Part shown: positions 35,664-44,254 of the stretch, piece by piece
How positions within the stretch are numbered: position 1 is the stretch's first letter
How the letters are laid out: each line of letters starts with the position of its first letter
Assembly: GCA_035627835.1 (NCBI GenBank)
Contig: DASPKX010000113.1
Span: 1 to 64,000 of the forward strand
Length of the DNA stretch: 64,000 bases
Direction of reading: 5' to 3'
From: DASPKX01 sp035627835
GTDB lineage: Bacteria; Verrucomicrobiota; Verrucomicrobiia; Limisphaerales; SXQI01
The notes under the pieces: model-generated
The model's database searches: none
Told to the model about the DNA's origin: nothing
The model's input: the letters and a program-made list of their open reading frames with translations, nothing else
Program-made: the position numbers and the translations under genes

Positions 35664-36461
35664 TTAAGCGTTCGCTGGCTCAGGGGTGATCACCTGGTCA
35701 GGGTTCACGCCCTGGGCAGGAGCTGCGGCAGCTTCAGGCTGCTGCTCTTCGCCCTTCTTGCGGCCGAACTTGCTCTCGTAATCCGCGCGAGCCGTTTTGA
35801 TCGAGTCCACCACAGTGTTCAGGATAAGGCGCACAGAACGAATCGCGTCGTCGTTGCCAGGAATCGGGTAATCGACCTGGTCAGGATCGCAGTTCGTGTC
35901 AACGATGGCGACGATGGGGATGCCGAGGCGGCGGGCTTCAGCGACAGCGTTGTGCTCGCGCTTCACGTCCACGATGAACATGGCGTCAGGCAGCGTGTTG
36001 AGCGCGCGGAGACCGTCCAGGTTCTTGAACATGCGGGCAGCTTCGCGGCGCAGCGAGGATTGCTCCTGCTTGCCGTACCGATTGATGCTGCCATCGGTTT
36101 CCATCTTCTCAATGTGCCCGAGGCGGCCCAAAGAGCGTTTGATGGTCTTTAAATTCGTGAGGGTGCCGCCCAACCAGCGTTCGGTCACGTGGAGCTGGCC
36201 GCAGGACTTGGCTGCTTCTTTCACAGCTTCCTGAGCTTGCTTCTTGGTGCCGACGAACAGGATGCGTCCGCCGCGGCTGACGGTCTTGGCGAGGAAATCG
36301 CAAGCGCCTTCGAGCTGGGTGAGGGTCTTGCTCAGGTCAATGATGTAGATTCCGTTGCGGGCATCAAAGATGAAGCGCTTCATCTTAGGATTCCAACGCT
36401 TCGTTTGGTGGCCGAAATGGACACCAGCTTCCAACAATTCTTTTACTCCAATATTGATCAC
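35664..36461 (-). CDS. rpsB: 30S ribosomal protein S2
   Basis: 265 residues. Opens with [27 protein letters not shown] and carries [26 protein letters not shown] and [27 protein letters not shown], the standard S2 blocks. A charged and Ala/Pro-rich tail (from about 225) is typical. The start is GTG at 36461 with AAGGA five bases upstream. First gene of rpsB-tsf. Confidence 0.98.
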   Translation of the reverse strand: MINIGVKELLEAGVHFGHQTKRWNPKMKRFIFDARNGIYIIDLSKTLTQLEGACDFLAKTVSRGGRILFVGTKKQAQEAVKEAAKSCGQLHVTERWLGGTLTNLKTIKRSLGRLGHIEKMETDGSINRYGKQEQSSLRREAARMFKNLDGLRALNTLPDAMFIVDVKREHNAVAEARRLGIPIVAIVDTNCDPDQVDYPIPGNDDAIRSVRLILNTVVDSIKTARADYESKFGRKKGEEQQPEAAAAPAQGVNPDQVITPEPANA

Positions 36462-36776
36462 AAGTTCCTTCTGTTAAGAGCTGCGCCAGAAGCGCAACCA
36501 TCCCGGGAACACGGGATTCCGTTTGGTGTTATTATGCCTGCCTGGCTTCCGACGAAGCTTGGACTTAATGGCCGTTACCCCCTCAGGAACGCGTGAGCGT
36601 CCCCGCCAAAGGGGGAGGCAAGGTAGCAGAGCGGAGGACCCCCGCAAGTTCGAAATTGGCTTCAAAGGGGGGTCCACAGAGGCTGAACTCCCCGAATGAG
36701 GACCGTAGCCCATACTAGCTTGGGGGATCATAGAAAGAAATTGCGCTTTGCCGGCAGGAACTTAGAAAGACAGCCA
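36462..36776. other. rpsB upstream region
   Basis: No gene is supported here. On the minus strand CATAATAA at about 36526-36534 could serve as a -10 for rpsB, but no good -35 can be named. The rightmost 100 bp (36600-36710) are G-rich tracts without coding character. Confidence 0.4.
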
Positions 36777-37649
36777 ATGGAAAAGGCATCGTCCAAGCAA
36801 CACCCTGAGTTCGATGTTGAAGCGATGAAACGTTTCTATCGGCCAGTCACGAAAAAGTTAAGCGGGGAACAAATTGCTAGCCCCTTCGATCTCTATTCAG
36901 TGGAGCGGCTGCGCGATGATCATCAACTTAGGAAAGACCCAGCGTTTAAGACAGACGTCTTCGTGTTCGGAAAGGGAACCCCACGCAAGAGGCATCTTAC
37001 GAAAGTGAGCGGAGTTCCATATTGGCCGACGACTCGCCAATGGCCTAGGGGTGAAAACGGTGAGCGATACCAGTTTCTTGCTCAATTCAATTTTGCTGAC
37101 TCAACTGATTTAGTGCCTGAGCTGCCTGGGGATCTCTTGCTAATCTTTGTTCCGCAAGGGGACGAGGACTGGTGGTGGGAAAATGATCTAGTCAAATTCG
37201 AGTGGCTCAAGATCAAAGACACTCCAACGATCAGTAAAATTCCAGCAGGTGTGGACCCGTACAGCCCGTCGGAGTGGTACGGCGTTATTCATCGAACGCA
37301 CGATTATCCTGTAGCAGCCGCCCTCGGAAAAAAGGCTGGTTTGGCACAGTCCTACAACCTCGGGATAGTCAATGGCACCAAAATCGGCGGGTTACCTCAC
37401 TCCATTCAAAAGGACGAGGAACAATGGGGAGCCGAGTCTCAAACTAAGTTTCTTTGCCAACTAAGCTCTATTCAGGCTGCTCCCCATGTGCCTTATCCGT
37501 GGACAAACCATACTGATGAGCTCTCCTTGGAATTTGACGATGGCGGCATTTACGGTGATGACAACCAGTGCATATTCGGCGACATGGGGTTGCTTAATGT
37601 TTTCTTGGATGCTGATGGAAACTGCGTCGTGAATTCAGCGTCTTACTGA
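36777..37649 (+). CDS. DUF1963 (YwqG-like) protein
   Basis: 290 residues from the ATG at 36777. The family landmarks are visible: KVSGVPYWPTTRQWPRGENGERYQFLAQFNF near the front, GTKIGGLPHSIQ in the middle and IFGDMGLLNVFLDADGN at the end. DUF1963 proteins have no assigned function, though some are linked to toxin immunity or polymorphic-toxin loci. Codon use and base composition are AT-richer than the neighbours, hinting at recent acquisition. It is alone, downstream of nothing on its strand. Confidence 0.75.
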   Translation: MEKASSKQHPEFDVEAMKRFYRPVTKKLSGEQIASPFDLYSVERLRDDHQLRKDPAFKTDVFVFGKGTPRKRHLTKVSGVPYWPTTRQWPRGENGERYQFLAQFNFADSTDLVPELPGDLLLIFVPQGDEDWWWENDLVKFEWLKIKDTPTISKIPAGVDPYSPSEWYGVIHRTHDYPVAAALGKKAGLAQSYNLGIVNGTKIGGLPHSIQKDEEQWGAESQTKFLCQLSSIQAAPHVPYPWTNHTDELSLEFDDGGIYGDDNQCIFGDMGLLNVFLDADGNCVVNSASY

Positions 37650-37676
37650 GTCTGTTGCTGGCTCGGAAGATCGATC

Positions 37677-38087
37677 ATGGAAATCCGAAGGAATGGAACA
37701 CGGGCGGTCTCGAAGGGGCCGGAGGGGTGGTTCACGGGGGACGTGTGCATTGAGTCGCTGATTCAGCCGGTGGAATGCACGCGGGCGGTTGGCGCGTTGG
37801 TGACTTTCCAGCCGGGAGCCCGGACGGCCTGGCATACGCATCCGCTCGGGCAAACAATCATCGTCACGAGCGGAGTTGGTTGGGCGCAGCGGAACGGTGG
37901 ACCCATTGAGGAGATTCGGCAGGGGGACGTGGTCTGGTTTCCGCCCGGGGAAAAGCATTGGCATGGGGCGACGGCCAGCAGCGCAATGAGCCATATTGCC
38001 ATTCAGGAGCAGCTCGAAGGGAAAGCGGTGGATTGGCTGGAGGCGGTCACCGAGGAGCAGTATCGACGAATCGAAAGGCGTGTTTAA
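37677..38087 (+). CDS. Single-domain cupin protein
   Basis: 136 residues, 27 bp after the DUF1963 stop. Cupin motif 1 is [21 protein letters not shown] and motif 2 is [16 protein letters not shown]. The metal-ligand His residues (HTHPLG, EKHWH) are present. It resembles small YhhW/mandelonitrile-lyase-type cupins that carry Mn or Fe. The substrate is unknown. Confidence 0.85.
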   Translation: MEIRRNGTRAVSKGPEGWFTGDVCIESLIQPVECTRAVGALVTFQPGARTAWHTHPLGQTIIVTSGVGWAQRNGGPIEEIRQGDVVWFPPGEKHWHGATASSAMSHIAIQEQLEGKAVDWLEAVTEEQYRRIERRV

Positions 38088-38356
38088 CCGCGAAGCGCAC
38101 GAAGGGCACGAAGGGAAGAGAAGAAGGTACGACGGAGGAATTGCGGAAAAGCGTAACTGCATCTCGGTTTGAAGCGTGTGTTTTCATCTGCGAAATCTGT
38201 GCAATCTGCGGACCTCCTTCCTCCTTCTCCTCCTCGCTTCGTGGGCTTCGGGCTGGTTTGTCAGTCTCAAGCTTCAAACAGGCGGGCTGAAGGTGTGCAT
38301 CGCCGGGCGTTTGCCTTGCTTCGCAAGGGGTTCTGCCGTTTACTGAACGGGCCGGA

Positions 38357-39421
38357 ATGGCTGCGAAAAAAATACTTTTGCTCGATGACGATGCGGCAGT
38401 CCTGGAGTTGTACCAGGAGCTGTTTGGGAAGCTGCCATCCAAGCCAGAGGTGAAGGTGGCTGGCACGGGGGCGCGTGCAATAGCGCTGCTGGAGTCAGAG
38501 CCGTTCACACTTCTCCTGTGCGACCTGAACATGCCCAAGATGGACGGGTTGCAGGTGCTCGCCATCGTTCGTCGGCGTTTTCCACAGGTTCGCACAGTGG
38601 CTTTCACAGCGGTGGCTGATGAGCATATTCGCGCGCGAGCGTATGGCATGGGGGTGGACATGTTCCTGGAGAAACCGACCACCACCCAGGAAGTGCAGCA
38701 CATGCTCGATTGCCTGGAATCCTTGCTGACTAAGGAGGAGGAAGGTGGATTCCGCGGAGTGCAAAGCAAAAGCCTGGTGGACATCATCCAACTGGAGTGT
38801 CTTTCGCAGAACTCGGGGCTTCTCAAGATCACCAACGGCCCTTCCACGGGGAAAATCTGGATCCAGAACGGCGAGATCATCGACGCCGAAGCAGGCGATG
38901 ACACAGGTGACCAGGCTTTCCAAAAGATCATGGGGTGGAAGGGCGGCACCTTTGAGATGCTTCCACCGGATCCAAAAAGGACACGTGTCATTTTCAATTC
39001 CTACCAAGGGCTGCTTCTAGAATCTGCGCAGGCGTTGGATGAAGCCCAGCAGTCGGGAGGCGAAACGAGTGGCGCTGAGCAAGGCACAGCATCCAAGGCT
39101 TCACCGCTGAGCGAGATTGGGCGCATCAAGGAAGTGGAGTTTGCGCTGGCTATTTCTGCGGACGGGGCGACCCACCCGTGGGGGCTTGAGAACCCAGAGA
39201 AGCTGACATCGTGGATGAGCAATTCAGTGCGCGCGCTGCGGAGGCTGGGGGACCGGCTGAAGGTTGGGGAGCTTCAGGACTTTGTGGGCGTCACGCCGGA
39301 ACGGCGGCTTGGAATCACGCTCGCGGGCAAAGACGGCATTTGCCTGGGCTTGAACAAAGGCATTTCGGACGATGATGCGCGCGCGGCCTTGAAGAAAGCG
39401 GCTGGGGTATGGGGTTCTTAG
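38357..39421 (+). CDS. Receiver domain - PATAN/DUF4388 response regulator
   Basis: 354 residues. The receiver (1-125) has acidic cluster LLLDDD, phospho-acceptor D56 (LLLCDLNMPKMDG), the T/S region VAFTA and LEKPT lysine. Residues of about 135-240 form a DUF4388/PATAN domain (LVDIIQLECLSQNSGLLKITNGPSTGKIWIQNGEIIDAEAGDDTGDQAFQKIMGWKGGTFEM). This domain occurs in PatA-type regulators of cyanobacterial pili and heterocysts and in myxobacterial polarity and motility proteins. The last 100 residues are unassigned. It has no DNA-binding domain. It overlaps the next gene by 13 bp. Confidence 0.9.
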   Translation: MAAKKILLLDDDAAVLELYQELFGKLPSKPEVKVAGTGARAIALLESEPFTLLLCDLNMPKMDGLQVLAIVRRRFPQVRTVAFTAVADEHIRARAYGMGVDMFLEKPTTTQEVQHMLDCLESLLTKEEEGGFRGVQSKSLVDIIQLECLSQNSGLLKITNGPSTGKIWIQNGEIIDAEAGDDTGDQAFQKIMGWKGGTFEMLPPDPKRTRVIFNSYQGLLLESAQALDEAQQSGGETSGAEQGTASKASPLSEIGRIKEVEFALAISADGATHPWGLENPEKLTSWMSNSVRALRRLGDRLKVGELQDFVGVTPERRLGITLAGKDGICLGLNKGISDDDARAALKKAAGVWGS

Positions 39422-39714
39422 ATTTCTTCAGCAAACGGGAGGAGGAGACGATCCTGAAGCTGCCGCAAGGCACCTTCACCATCGACAAGAGCGGGCAGGT
39501 GATTTCTTCCACCATTCCATCGAGTTTCCCGCAAAAATACGTGAAGGAAATTTCTGACACCGTGCTGGCGGTGTTCCGTGATTCAGCTGCTGCTGATGAG
39601 CCGTTGCGCGAGTTCACGGTGCAATTCGCGGGGCTGAAGCTGAACGCAAAAGAGCTGCGTGGCGGCGCGATGATTTACTTGAGCCCGAGGGTTTTGTCCC
39701 CCAAAAAGGGTTAG
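39409..39714 (+). CDS. Small conserved-looking protein, partner of the PATAN regulator
   Basis: 101 residues. It starts within the end of the receiver-PATAN gene (13-bp overlap), strong evidence of co-expression. FTIDKSGQVISSTIPSSFP then VKEISDTVLAVFRDSA and LREFTVQFAGLKLNAKELRGGAMIYLSP gives a beta-helix-beta pattern. That would suit a roadblock/LC7-like fold (the MglB-type partner of small GTPases), but no sequence signature confirms it. Confidence 0.65.
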   Translation: MGFLDFFSKREEETILKLPQGTFTIDKSGQVISSTIPSSFPQKYVKEISDTVLAVFRDSAAADEPLREFTVQFAGLKLNAKELRGGAMIYLSPRVLSPKKG

Positions 39715-39717
39715 CGT

Positions 39718-40122
39718 ATGTCAAACAAGAAACTGGATGGGCTTGTTGCGGAGATGGAGAATTACGTGGAGTGCTGGAAGCAGTTCAAGCGCTTCATCGA
39801 TCTGGCGCAGAGCAAGAAGTTCACCCAGGAGGACGAGAATCAGTTCCTCGACACCAAGAGCATTCTCGTGCAGGGGCTGGAGCTGATCATCGCCACGCTC
39901 GAAGGGGGCACCCCACCGAAGGAAGAAATTCTGTCGATCATCACGGGCGCGCCTTCGATCCGTTACATCAGCGAGCTAAACGACGGCGGGCGGAACCTCG
40001 AGAACCAGTGGCACAAGATTTACATCCAGTGGCAATCGTTGCTGGGCCAGCTTAAGGTTCAACAACGGCAGGCTGAAGGCAAAGGGTTGCTCGGGGGCTT
40101 AGGCTTGTTCGGCAAGTCCTGA
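39718..40122 (+). CDS. Small helical protein, third gene of the PATAN operon
   Basis: 134 residues, 3 bp after the preceding stop. Almost wholly helical and charged (MENYVECWKQFKRFIDLAQSKKF, ISELNDGGRNLENQWHKIYIQWQSLLGQL), ending in a Gly-rich LGGLGLFGKS tail. Not recognised. Its position suggests it works with the receiver-PATAN protein. Convergent with aroB (6 bp gap). Confidence 0.65.
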   Translation: MSNKKLDGLVAEMENYVECWKQFKRFIDLAQSKKFTQEDENQFLDTKSILVQGLELIIATLEGGTPPKEEILSIITGAPSIRYISELNDGGRNLENQWHKIYIQWQSLLGQLKVQQRQAEGKGLLGGLGLFGKS

Positions 40123-40128
40123 GCTGGA

Positions 40129-41226
40129 TTACGCAGAGACGAAATCGAGGGCTTCTTCGATCAGAGGACGCGGGACGCGAATCCCGAAATCGACGTGCCC
40201 AATTTTGCGGGCGAGGACGAACTTCACTTCACCTTCGGAAACCTTTTTGTCCAGCGACATCGCGGCAAAGAGCTTCTGGCGTTGCGCGGCGTTCAGCTTC
40301 ACCGTTGTTGGCAAACCAGCGGCTTGGAACAAGGCGCGGACGCGATCCACTTCGGCCGCAGGGAACCCATGTTGTCGCGCAGAGATATGCGAAGCTGCAA
40401 CCTGGCCGATGGAAATGGCTTCGCCGTGTAGATACGTTCCATAGCGGGTGATCGCTTCCAAAGCATGCCCGATGGTGTGGCCGTAGTTGAGAATCGCGCG
40501 GAGGCCCGATTCCGTTTCGTCGCTGCCGACGACTTCGGCTTTGATCTCGCAGGAGCGCGCCACAACTGCGGAGAGTTGCTGAACGTCCTTCTTCAAAAGA
40601 GCGGGCATGTTTCGCTCCAGCTTCTTGAAGAAAGGTTCGTCGTAGATGATGCCGTATTTAATCACCTCAGCCAGACCAGCGCGGAATTCCCGCTCTGGAA
40701 GAGATTGCAGTGTGTCCAGATCGCAAAGGACGAGCCGCGGCTGATAAAAAGCGCCGACAAGGTTTTTGCCGGCTTTGAGGTTCACGCCGACTTTGCCGCC
40801 GACGGAGCTATCCACTTGCGACAACAACGTGGTGGGAAGCTGAACAAAAGGGACTCCCCGCAAATACGACGCCGCCACGAACCCGGCCAGATCCCCTACC
40901 ACCCCTCCGCCCAGGGCGATCACGAAAGACTTCCGCTCCAACCGATGGGCAGCGAGGGCATCGTAGCACTTCTGGACTTGGTTTAGCGACTTGGAGGCTT
41001 CGCCTGCGGGAATCGTCACAACGATTGGTTCAAATCCGTTCGCTTCCAGATCATTGGCGAGTGAAGCGGCATAGAGCCGGCCAACGGTCGAGTCGGTAAT
41101 GATCGCGCACTTTTTCCCGAGTTCCGGTTTTAGGGCACGGCAACGTTTGCCGGCCTGCGCAAGCAACCCTTCGCCGATCAGGATCGAATAACTCCGCTCA
41201 CCAAGACTGACTGGAACTGTCTTCAT
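40129..41226 (-). CDS. aroB: 3-dehydroquinate synthase
   Basis: 365 residues. Converts DAHP to 3-dehydroquinate, step 2 of the shikimate pathway, using NAD and a metal. GGGVVGDLAGFVAASYLRGVPFVQLPTTLLSQVDSSVGGKVGVNLKAGKNLVGAFYQP contains the NAD and phosphate sites. The metal site includes NYGHTIGHALEA and YLHGEAISIG. It starts at the ATG at 41226; the TTG one codon earlier is less likely. No other aro gene is adjacent. A terminator-like hairpin lies about 60 bp upstream. Confidence 0.97.
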   Translation of the reverse strand: MKTVPVSLGERSYSILIGEGLLAQAGKRCRALKPELGKKCAIITDSTVGRLYAASLANDLEANGFEPIVVTIPAGEASKSLNQVQKCYDALAAHRLERKSFVIALGGGVVGDLAGFVAASYLRGVPFVQLPTTLLSQVDSSVGGKVGVNLKAGKNLVGAFYQPRLVLCDLDTLQSLPEREFRAGLAEVIKYGIIYDEPFFKKLERNMPALLKKDVQQLSAVVARSCEIKAEVVGSDETESGLRAILNYGHTIGHALEAITRYGTYLHGEAISIGQVAASHISARQHGFPAAEVDRVRALFQAAGLPTTVKLNAAQRQKLFAAMSLDKKVSEGEVKFVLARKIGHVDFGIRVPRPLIEEALDFVSA

Positions 41227-41281
41227 CAACAGCAGCAGAGTAAGTGGACGACCACGAATGACAATGAATTCGCGCAGTAGG

Positions 41282-41319
41282 AAAAAGAGACGCCTCGAAC
41301 CATTTCTGGTTGAGGCGTC
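41282..41319 (-). terminator. Terminator-like hairpin upstream of aroB
   Basis: GACGCCTC (41289-41296) plus AACCA pairs with TGGTT plus GAGGCGTC (41312-41319). On the minus strand the stem is followed by CTTTTTCC (the A run at 41282-41286). It is 60 bp upstream of the aroB start with no minus-strand gene before it. A second palindrome CTATCCCC/GGGGATAG (41332-41350) lies beside it. Confidence 0.7.
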
Positions 41320-41393
41320 AGGCCGGGGATGCTATCCCCAGCGGGGATAGGCCAACAATTGCACCAGAGGCCTCTCCCGTCAATGTTGAAGAA

Positions 41394-42038
41394 ATGGAAC
41401 GAGTTACTGCTTACGTGGATGGTTTTAATTTGTACCACGGCCTGAAGGAGCGAAACCTCAGAGGATTTTACTGGTTAAACATCAAAGCCCTCATTCAAAG
41501 CCTTCTTCTTCCCGACCAAACGCTGCGGCATGTTCATTACTTCACGTCCAGAGTCGCTGGTCCTCCGGAGAAAGTGAAGCGTCAGGGAACGTACATTGAA
41601 GCGCTCCAATTAATCCAAGGAGTCACTGTGCACTTCGGCCACTACGTCGCAAGCTCGAGCAGGTGCCGCTCCTGCCACGCGGAGAACATCGCACCTCGGG
41701 AGAAACGGACGGATGTGAACATTGCTGCTGCTATGCTCTTTGACGCGTTCGCAAATAACTTTGACAACGCCATTCTCGTTTCAGGTGACACAGATCTGAT
41801 CGGTCCCTTGGAAGTGATGAGGCAAATGTTCCCGAAGAAGAAGAGGACCATTGCGTTTCCTCCAGGACGGCACTCTGGGCATTTAACCAAATTTGCTACT
41901 GGTTGGCTGCACATTGGTGAGGACAAGTTCGCCAAGAGCCTACTCCCTCTGGAGGTGGAGAAGCTATCCGGCTTTAAGCTAAAGAAGCCAGATTCATGGC
42001 TTTACCGCGGCAAGGCTGCGGACTTTGAAAGGAAGTGA
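41394..42038 (+). CDS. NYN-domain (PIN-like) nuclease family protein
   Basis: 214 residues from the ATG at 41394. The opening VTAYVDGFNLYHGLKER and the later KRTDVNIAAAMLFDAFANNFDNAILVSGDTDLIGPLEVMRQMFP give the acidic cluster (D-G-N-L, D-V-N, S-G-D-T-D) of NYN/DUF88 PIN-like RNases. A Cys pair (CRSCHAE) may add a metal knuckle. Members act on RNA, including in tRNA/rRNA turnover and defence, but the target here is unknown. It is AT-richer than the flanking genes. Confidence 0.85.
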   Translation: MERVTAYVDGFNLYHGLKERNLRGFYWLNIKALIQSLLLPDQTLRHVHYFTSRVAGPPEKVKRQGTYIEALQLIQGVTVHFGHYVASSSRCRSCHAENIAPREKRTDVNIAAAMLFDAFANNFDNAILVSGDTDLIGPLEVMRQMFPKKKRTIAFPPGRHSGHLTKFATGWLHIGEDKFAKSLLPLEVEKLSGFKLKKPDSWLYRGKAADFERK

Positions 42039-42126
42039 TCACTCCGAGCGCACAGCGCACCTCGAGTGCAGGTTTTTTGAGTGATTTGAATCGCGGCGCC
42101 GTCTATGATAGGTAGGAAGACTGATT

Positions 42127-42402
42127 ATGAAGACACTGTTTGCTGTTCTGTTCGCGGCGGCTTTAGTCCCGGCGTTTGCTGCCGATGCCAAGAAAGACGA
42201 GAAAGCTCCGAAGCCTTACAAGCTCGACACCTGCGCTGTCAGCGATGAGAAGCTGGGCGACATGGGTGATCCATACGTGTTCACGCACGAAGGGCAGGAG
42301 TACAAACTTTGCTGCAAGTCGTGCAAAAAAGACTTCGATAAAAATCCAAAAAAGTTCGCTAAAAAGCTAGAAAAGGCTGAAAAAGGCGACAAGAAGAAGT
42401 AA
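42127..42402 (+). CDS. Small exported Cys-rich (YHS/TRASH-like) protein
   Basis: 91 residues. Signal peptide MKTLFAVLFAAALVPAFAAD, then a Lys-rich mature protein with DTCAVSDEKLGDMGDPYVFTHEGQEYKLCCKSCKKDFDKNPKKF. The C..C...CC..C spacing is like YHS/TRASH metal-binding knuckles. It stands just upstream of the metal efflux operon, so a periplasmic copper/silver chaperone or sponge is plausible but inferred. Confidence 0.75.
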   Translation: MKTLFAVLFAAALVPAFAADAKKDEKAPKPYKLDTCAVSDEKLGDMGDPYVFTHEGQEYKLCCKSCKKDFDKNPKKFAKKLEKAEKGDKKK

Positions 42403-42441
42403 GTTTGAAGCGCGGGCGGCTCGCTGCTCGCGCTCCTGATT

Positions 42442-42786
42442 GTGAAAGTTTTCTGGGCCAGTCTGTTTGCGTTCCTGGTGTTGATCGCTCCTGTTGTGGG
42501 GAGTGGCGGCCTCAGCGGCAACGATTCGCAGGCAAGCATCTCCGCAGCTTGCGGGTGCAAGCCTCGGCCCTGCTGCGCGACCCAAACTCCGACCGGTTCA
42601 TCCATTCCGCAACAGTTGCCTGCCCAGCAGGCGCGCGAGAGCGCATCGCTTTCGCCTGTCCTACTAGCGGCGTTGTGGGCGCTGCCGACCCATGTTGCTC
42701 GCCATGCGCAGGTGGAGAACCGCTCCACTGTTCGCCTCAAAAAAGCAGTTCCACTCTTCACCAGGAACTGCTCTCTCCTGATCTGA
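42442..42786 (+). CDS. Small exported Cys-rich hypothetical protein
   Basis: 114 residues with a GTG start. Hydrophobic N-terminus (WASLFAFLVLIAPVVGSGG) followed by ISAACGCKPRPCCATQTPTG, a tight Cys cluster, then LSPVLLAALWALP (possible membrane helix). The composition differs from the neighbouring shadows, and the position between a metal-binding protein and cusC supports a real gene. The function is unknown. Confidence 0.55.
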   Translation: MKVFWASLFAFLVLIAPVVGSGGLSGNDSQASISAACGCKPRPCCATQTPTGSSIPQQLPAQQARESASLSPVLLAALWALPTHVARHAQVENRSTVRLKKAVPLFTRNCSLLI

Positions 42787-42937
42787 TCCTGCTCGTGAAG
42801 TGTGCGCATCCGCCGCGTTGTTAACGCGGTGGGGATCTTCAGCCACTTCACAAAATCAACGTTGCACTAATTCCGCCCGATGGCGGAGCTGCGTTCTGGT
42901 TTAGCGACGCAGCGAGAAACCTTAACACGTTCGGTTT

Positions 42938-42954
42938 GGAGCGCGCCGCGCTCC
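42938..42954 (+). promoter_or_regulatory. Hairpin at the cusC start
   Basis: GGAGCGC (42938-42944) pairs with GCGCTCC (42948-42954), immediately before an AGGAG that abuts the ATG at 42962. It could mask the ribosome binding site of the efflux operon. Confidence 0.35.
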
Positions 42955-42961
42955 GCAGGAG

Positions 42962-44254
42962 ATGAAAAGAAACATAATTTTGGGCGCCGTGTGCTCATTG
43001 GCTCTGTCGTTTAACAGCGCAGCGGCAGTGGTGGACACCCCGTTCCTTAACGCCCTTTCAGAAGAAGCCCGCACGAACTCCGCCGCCTTAAAAGCCTCAG
43101 AGTCGCGTGTGGAAGCCGCCCGCGAGGAGCGGCGCGCCGTCAGAACATGGGAGGATCCCATGATTGAGATGGGAGGGGTTCTCGCGAAGAAGGAGATGCG
43201 CATGGACGAAGGCGACATCGTCTATGGCGTCGAGCAGCCGCTTCCGCTATTTGGCCGCCCGAAGGTGGCCAAGAATGCCGCGGACGCGGAGATCACCGTG
43301 GCCGAATCCCGCCACGAAATGGAATTCCAGTTGCTCCGTCGCGACATCAGCATCGCAGCTTTCAAGCTTGCTCTCGCCGAAGCAGAGGTTGAGCTGGCAA
43401 AGGAGGAAGTGGAATGGCTGCGTTTAACCCAACGGGTCGCGGAAGAGCGTTACGCCAATGGCATGGGCGAGCAAGTGGAGGCCTTGCGGGCGCAGACCGA
43501 AACCACGCGAGCTGCCAACATGATCAGCACGGCCACTCAGGAGCGCGAGGTGGCTCGCGCAACGCTGAACCGTTTGCTCAACCGGCCAGCGGACCAGGAA
43601 TGGGAGCGGTTAGAGCTTCCCGAGGTCGCGCCTGAAGTTCCGTACACACCCGCGGCCGTTCGGCTCGCGCTGCAAGGAGAGCCGGAGCTGCGCCTGCTCA
43701 AGGCCGAAGCAGAAGCCGCAGCGGCTCGGACACATGTCGCGCGCAAAGCCGCCAAGCCAATGGTCGGTGTGGCATTGGAAGGGCGTCAGTACAGCGGAGA
43801 AGGAGCGTTTCGTGAAGGCGCTGTCGTCTTCAAGATGAGCGTTCCGTGGGTCAACCGCGACAAATACAAAGCGGATATCCGCAGAGCCCAAGCGTTGGCG
43901 GAAGCAGCCGAGCATGAAGCGAGAGATTACGAAGCGGCAGTCCGCGCTGAGGTGCGCATGCTGGTGACACGCATTGATCAAGGCCGCCGTGAAGCTTTGC
44001 TGCTGCGCGATGAGGCCCTGCCCCGAGCGAGGCAGACCCTGACTGCCGCGGAAGCTGGCTGGCGCGCTGGCGCCGATTCGTTGCGCGATGTGATCGAGGC
44101 GCGCCGAATGCTCCTGGATATCCGGCGCGGTTATCTGCGGGCGGTTACCGAACAATACCTCGCGATGAGCGAGTTGGTCTTGTGCTGCGGACTTGGTGAT
44201 TTCGAGGCTCTTCAAACCATGCAGGAAGCCGTGCTGAGAAAGGAGGCGAAATGA
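42962..44254 (+). CDS. cusC: TolC-family outer-membrane channel of a metal efflux system
   Basis: 430 residues with a signal peptide (NIILGAVCSLALSFNSAAA). Two long-helix repeats, each opening with the family's alpha-barrel pattern (NSAALKASESRVEAAREERRAVRTWEDP; EPELRLLKAEAEAAAARTHV), and coiled helices throughout identify an OEP/TolC protein. The gene symbol follows from context (adaptor and pump of the CusBA type follow). Its stop overlaps the next ATG by 4 bp. Confidence 0.85.
   Translation: MKRNIILGAVCSLALSFNSAAAVVDTPFLNALSEEARTNSAALKASESRVEAAREERRAVRTWEDPMIEMGGVLAKKEMRMDEGDIVYGVEQPLPLFGRPKVAKNAADAEITVAESRHEMEFQLLRRDISIAAFKLALAEAEVELAKEEVEWLRLTQRVAEERYANGMGEQVEALRAQTETTRAANMISTATQEREVARATLNRLLNRPADQEWERLELPEVAPEVPYTPAAVRLALQGEPELRLLKAEAEAAAARTHVARKAAKPMVGVALEGRQYSGEGAFREGAVVFKMSVPWVNRDKYKADIRRAQALAEAAEHEARDYEAAVRAEVRMLVTRIDQGRREALLLRDEALPRARQTLTAAEAGWRAGADSLRDVIEARRMLLDIRRGYLRAVTEQYLAMSELVLCCGLGDFEALQTMQEAVLRKEAK

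Noticed and set aside
38088..38356. Possible small gene before the receiver-PATAN gene
   Set aside because: The stretch is made of repeated 'cgcgaag'/'gaagggcacgaag' and 'aatctgcg' words with no plausible start or codon bias.
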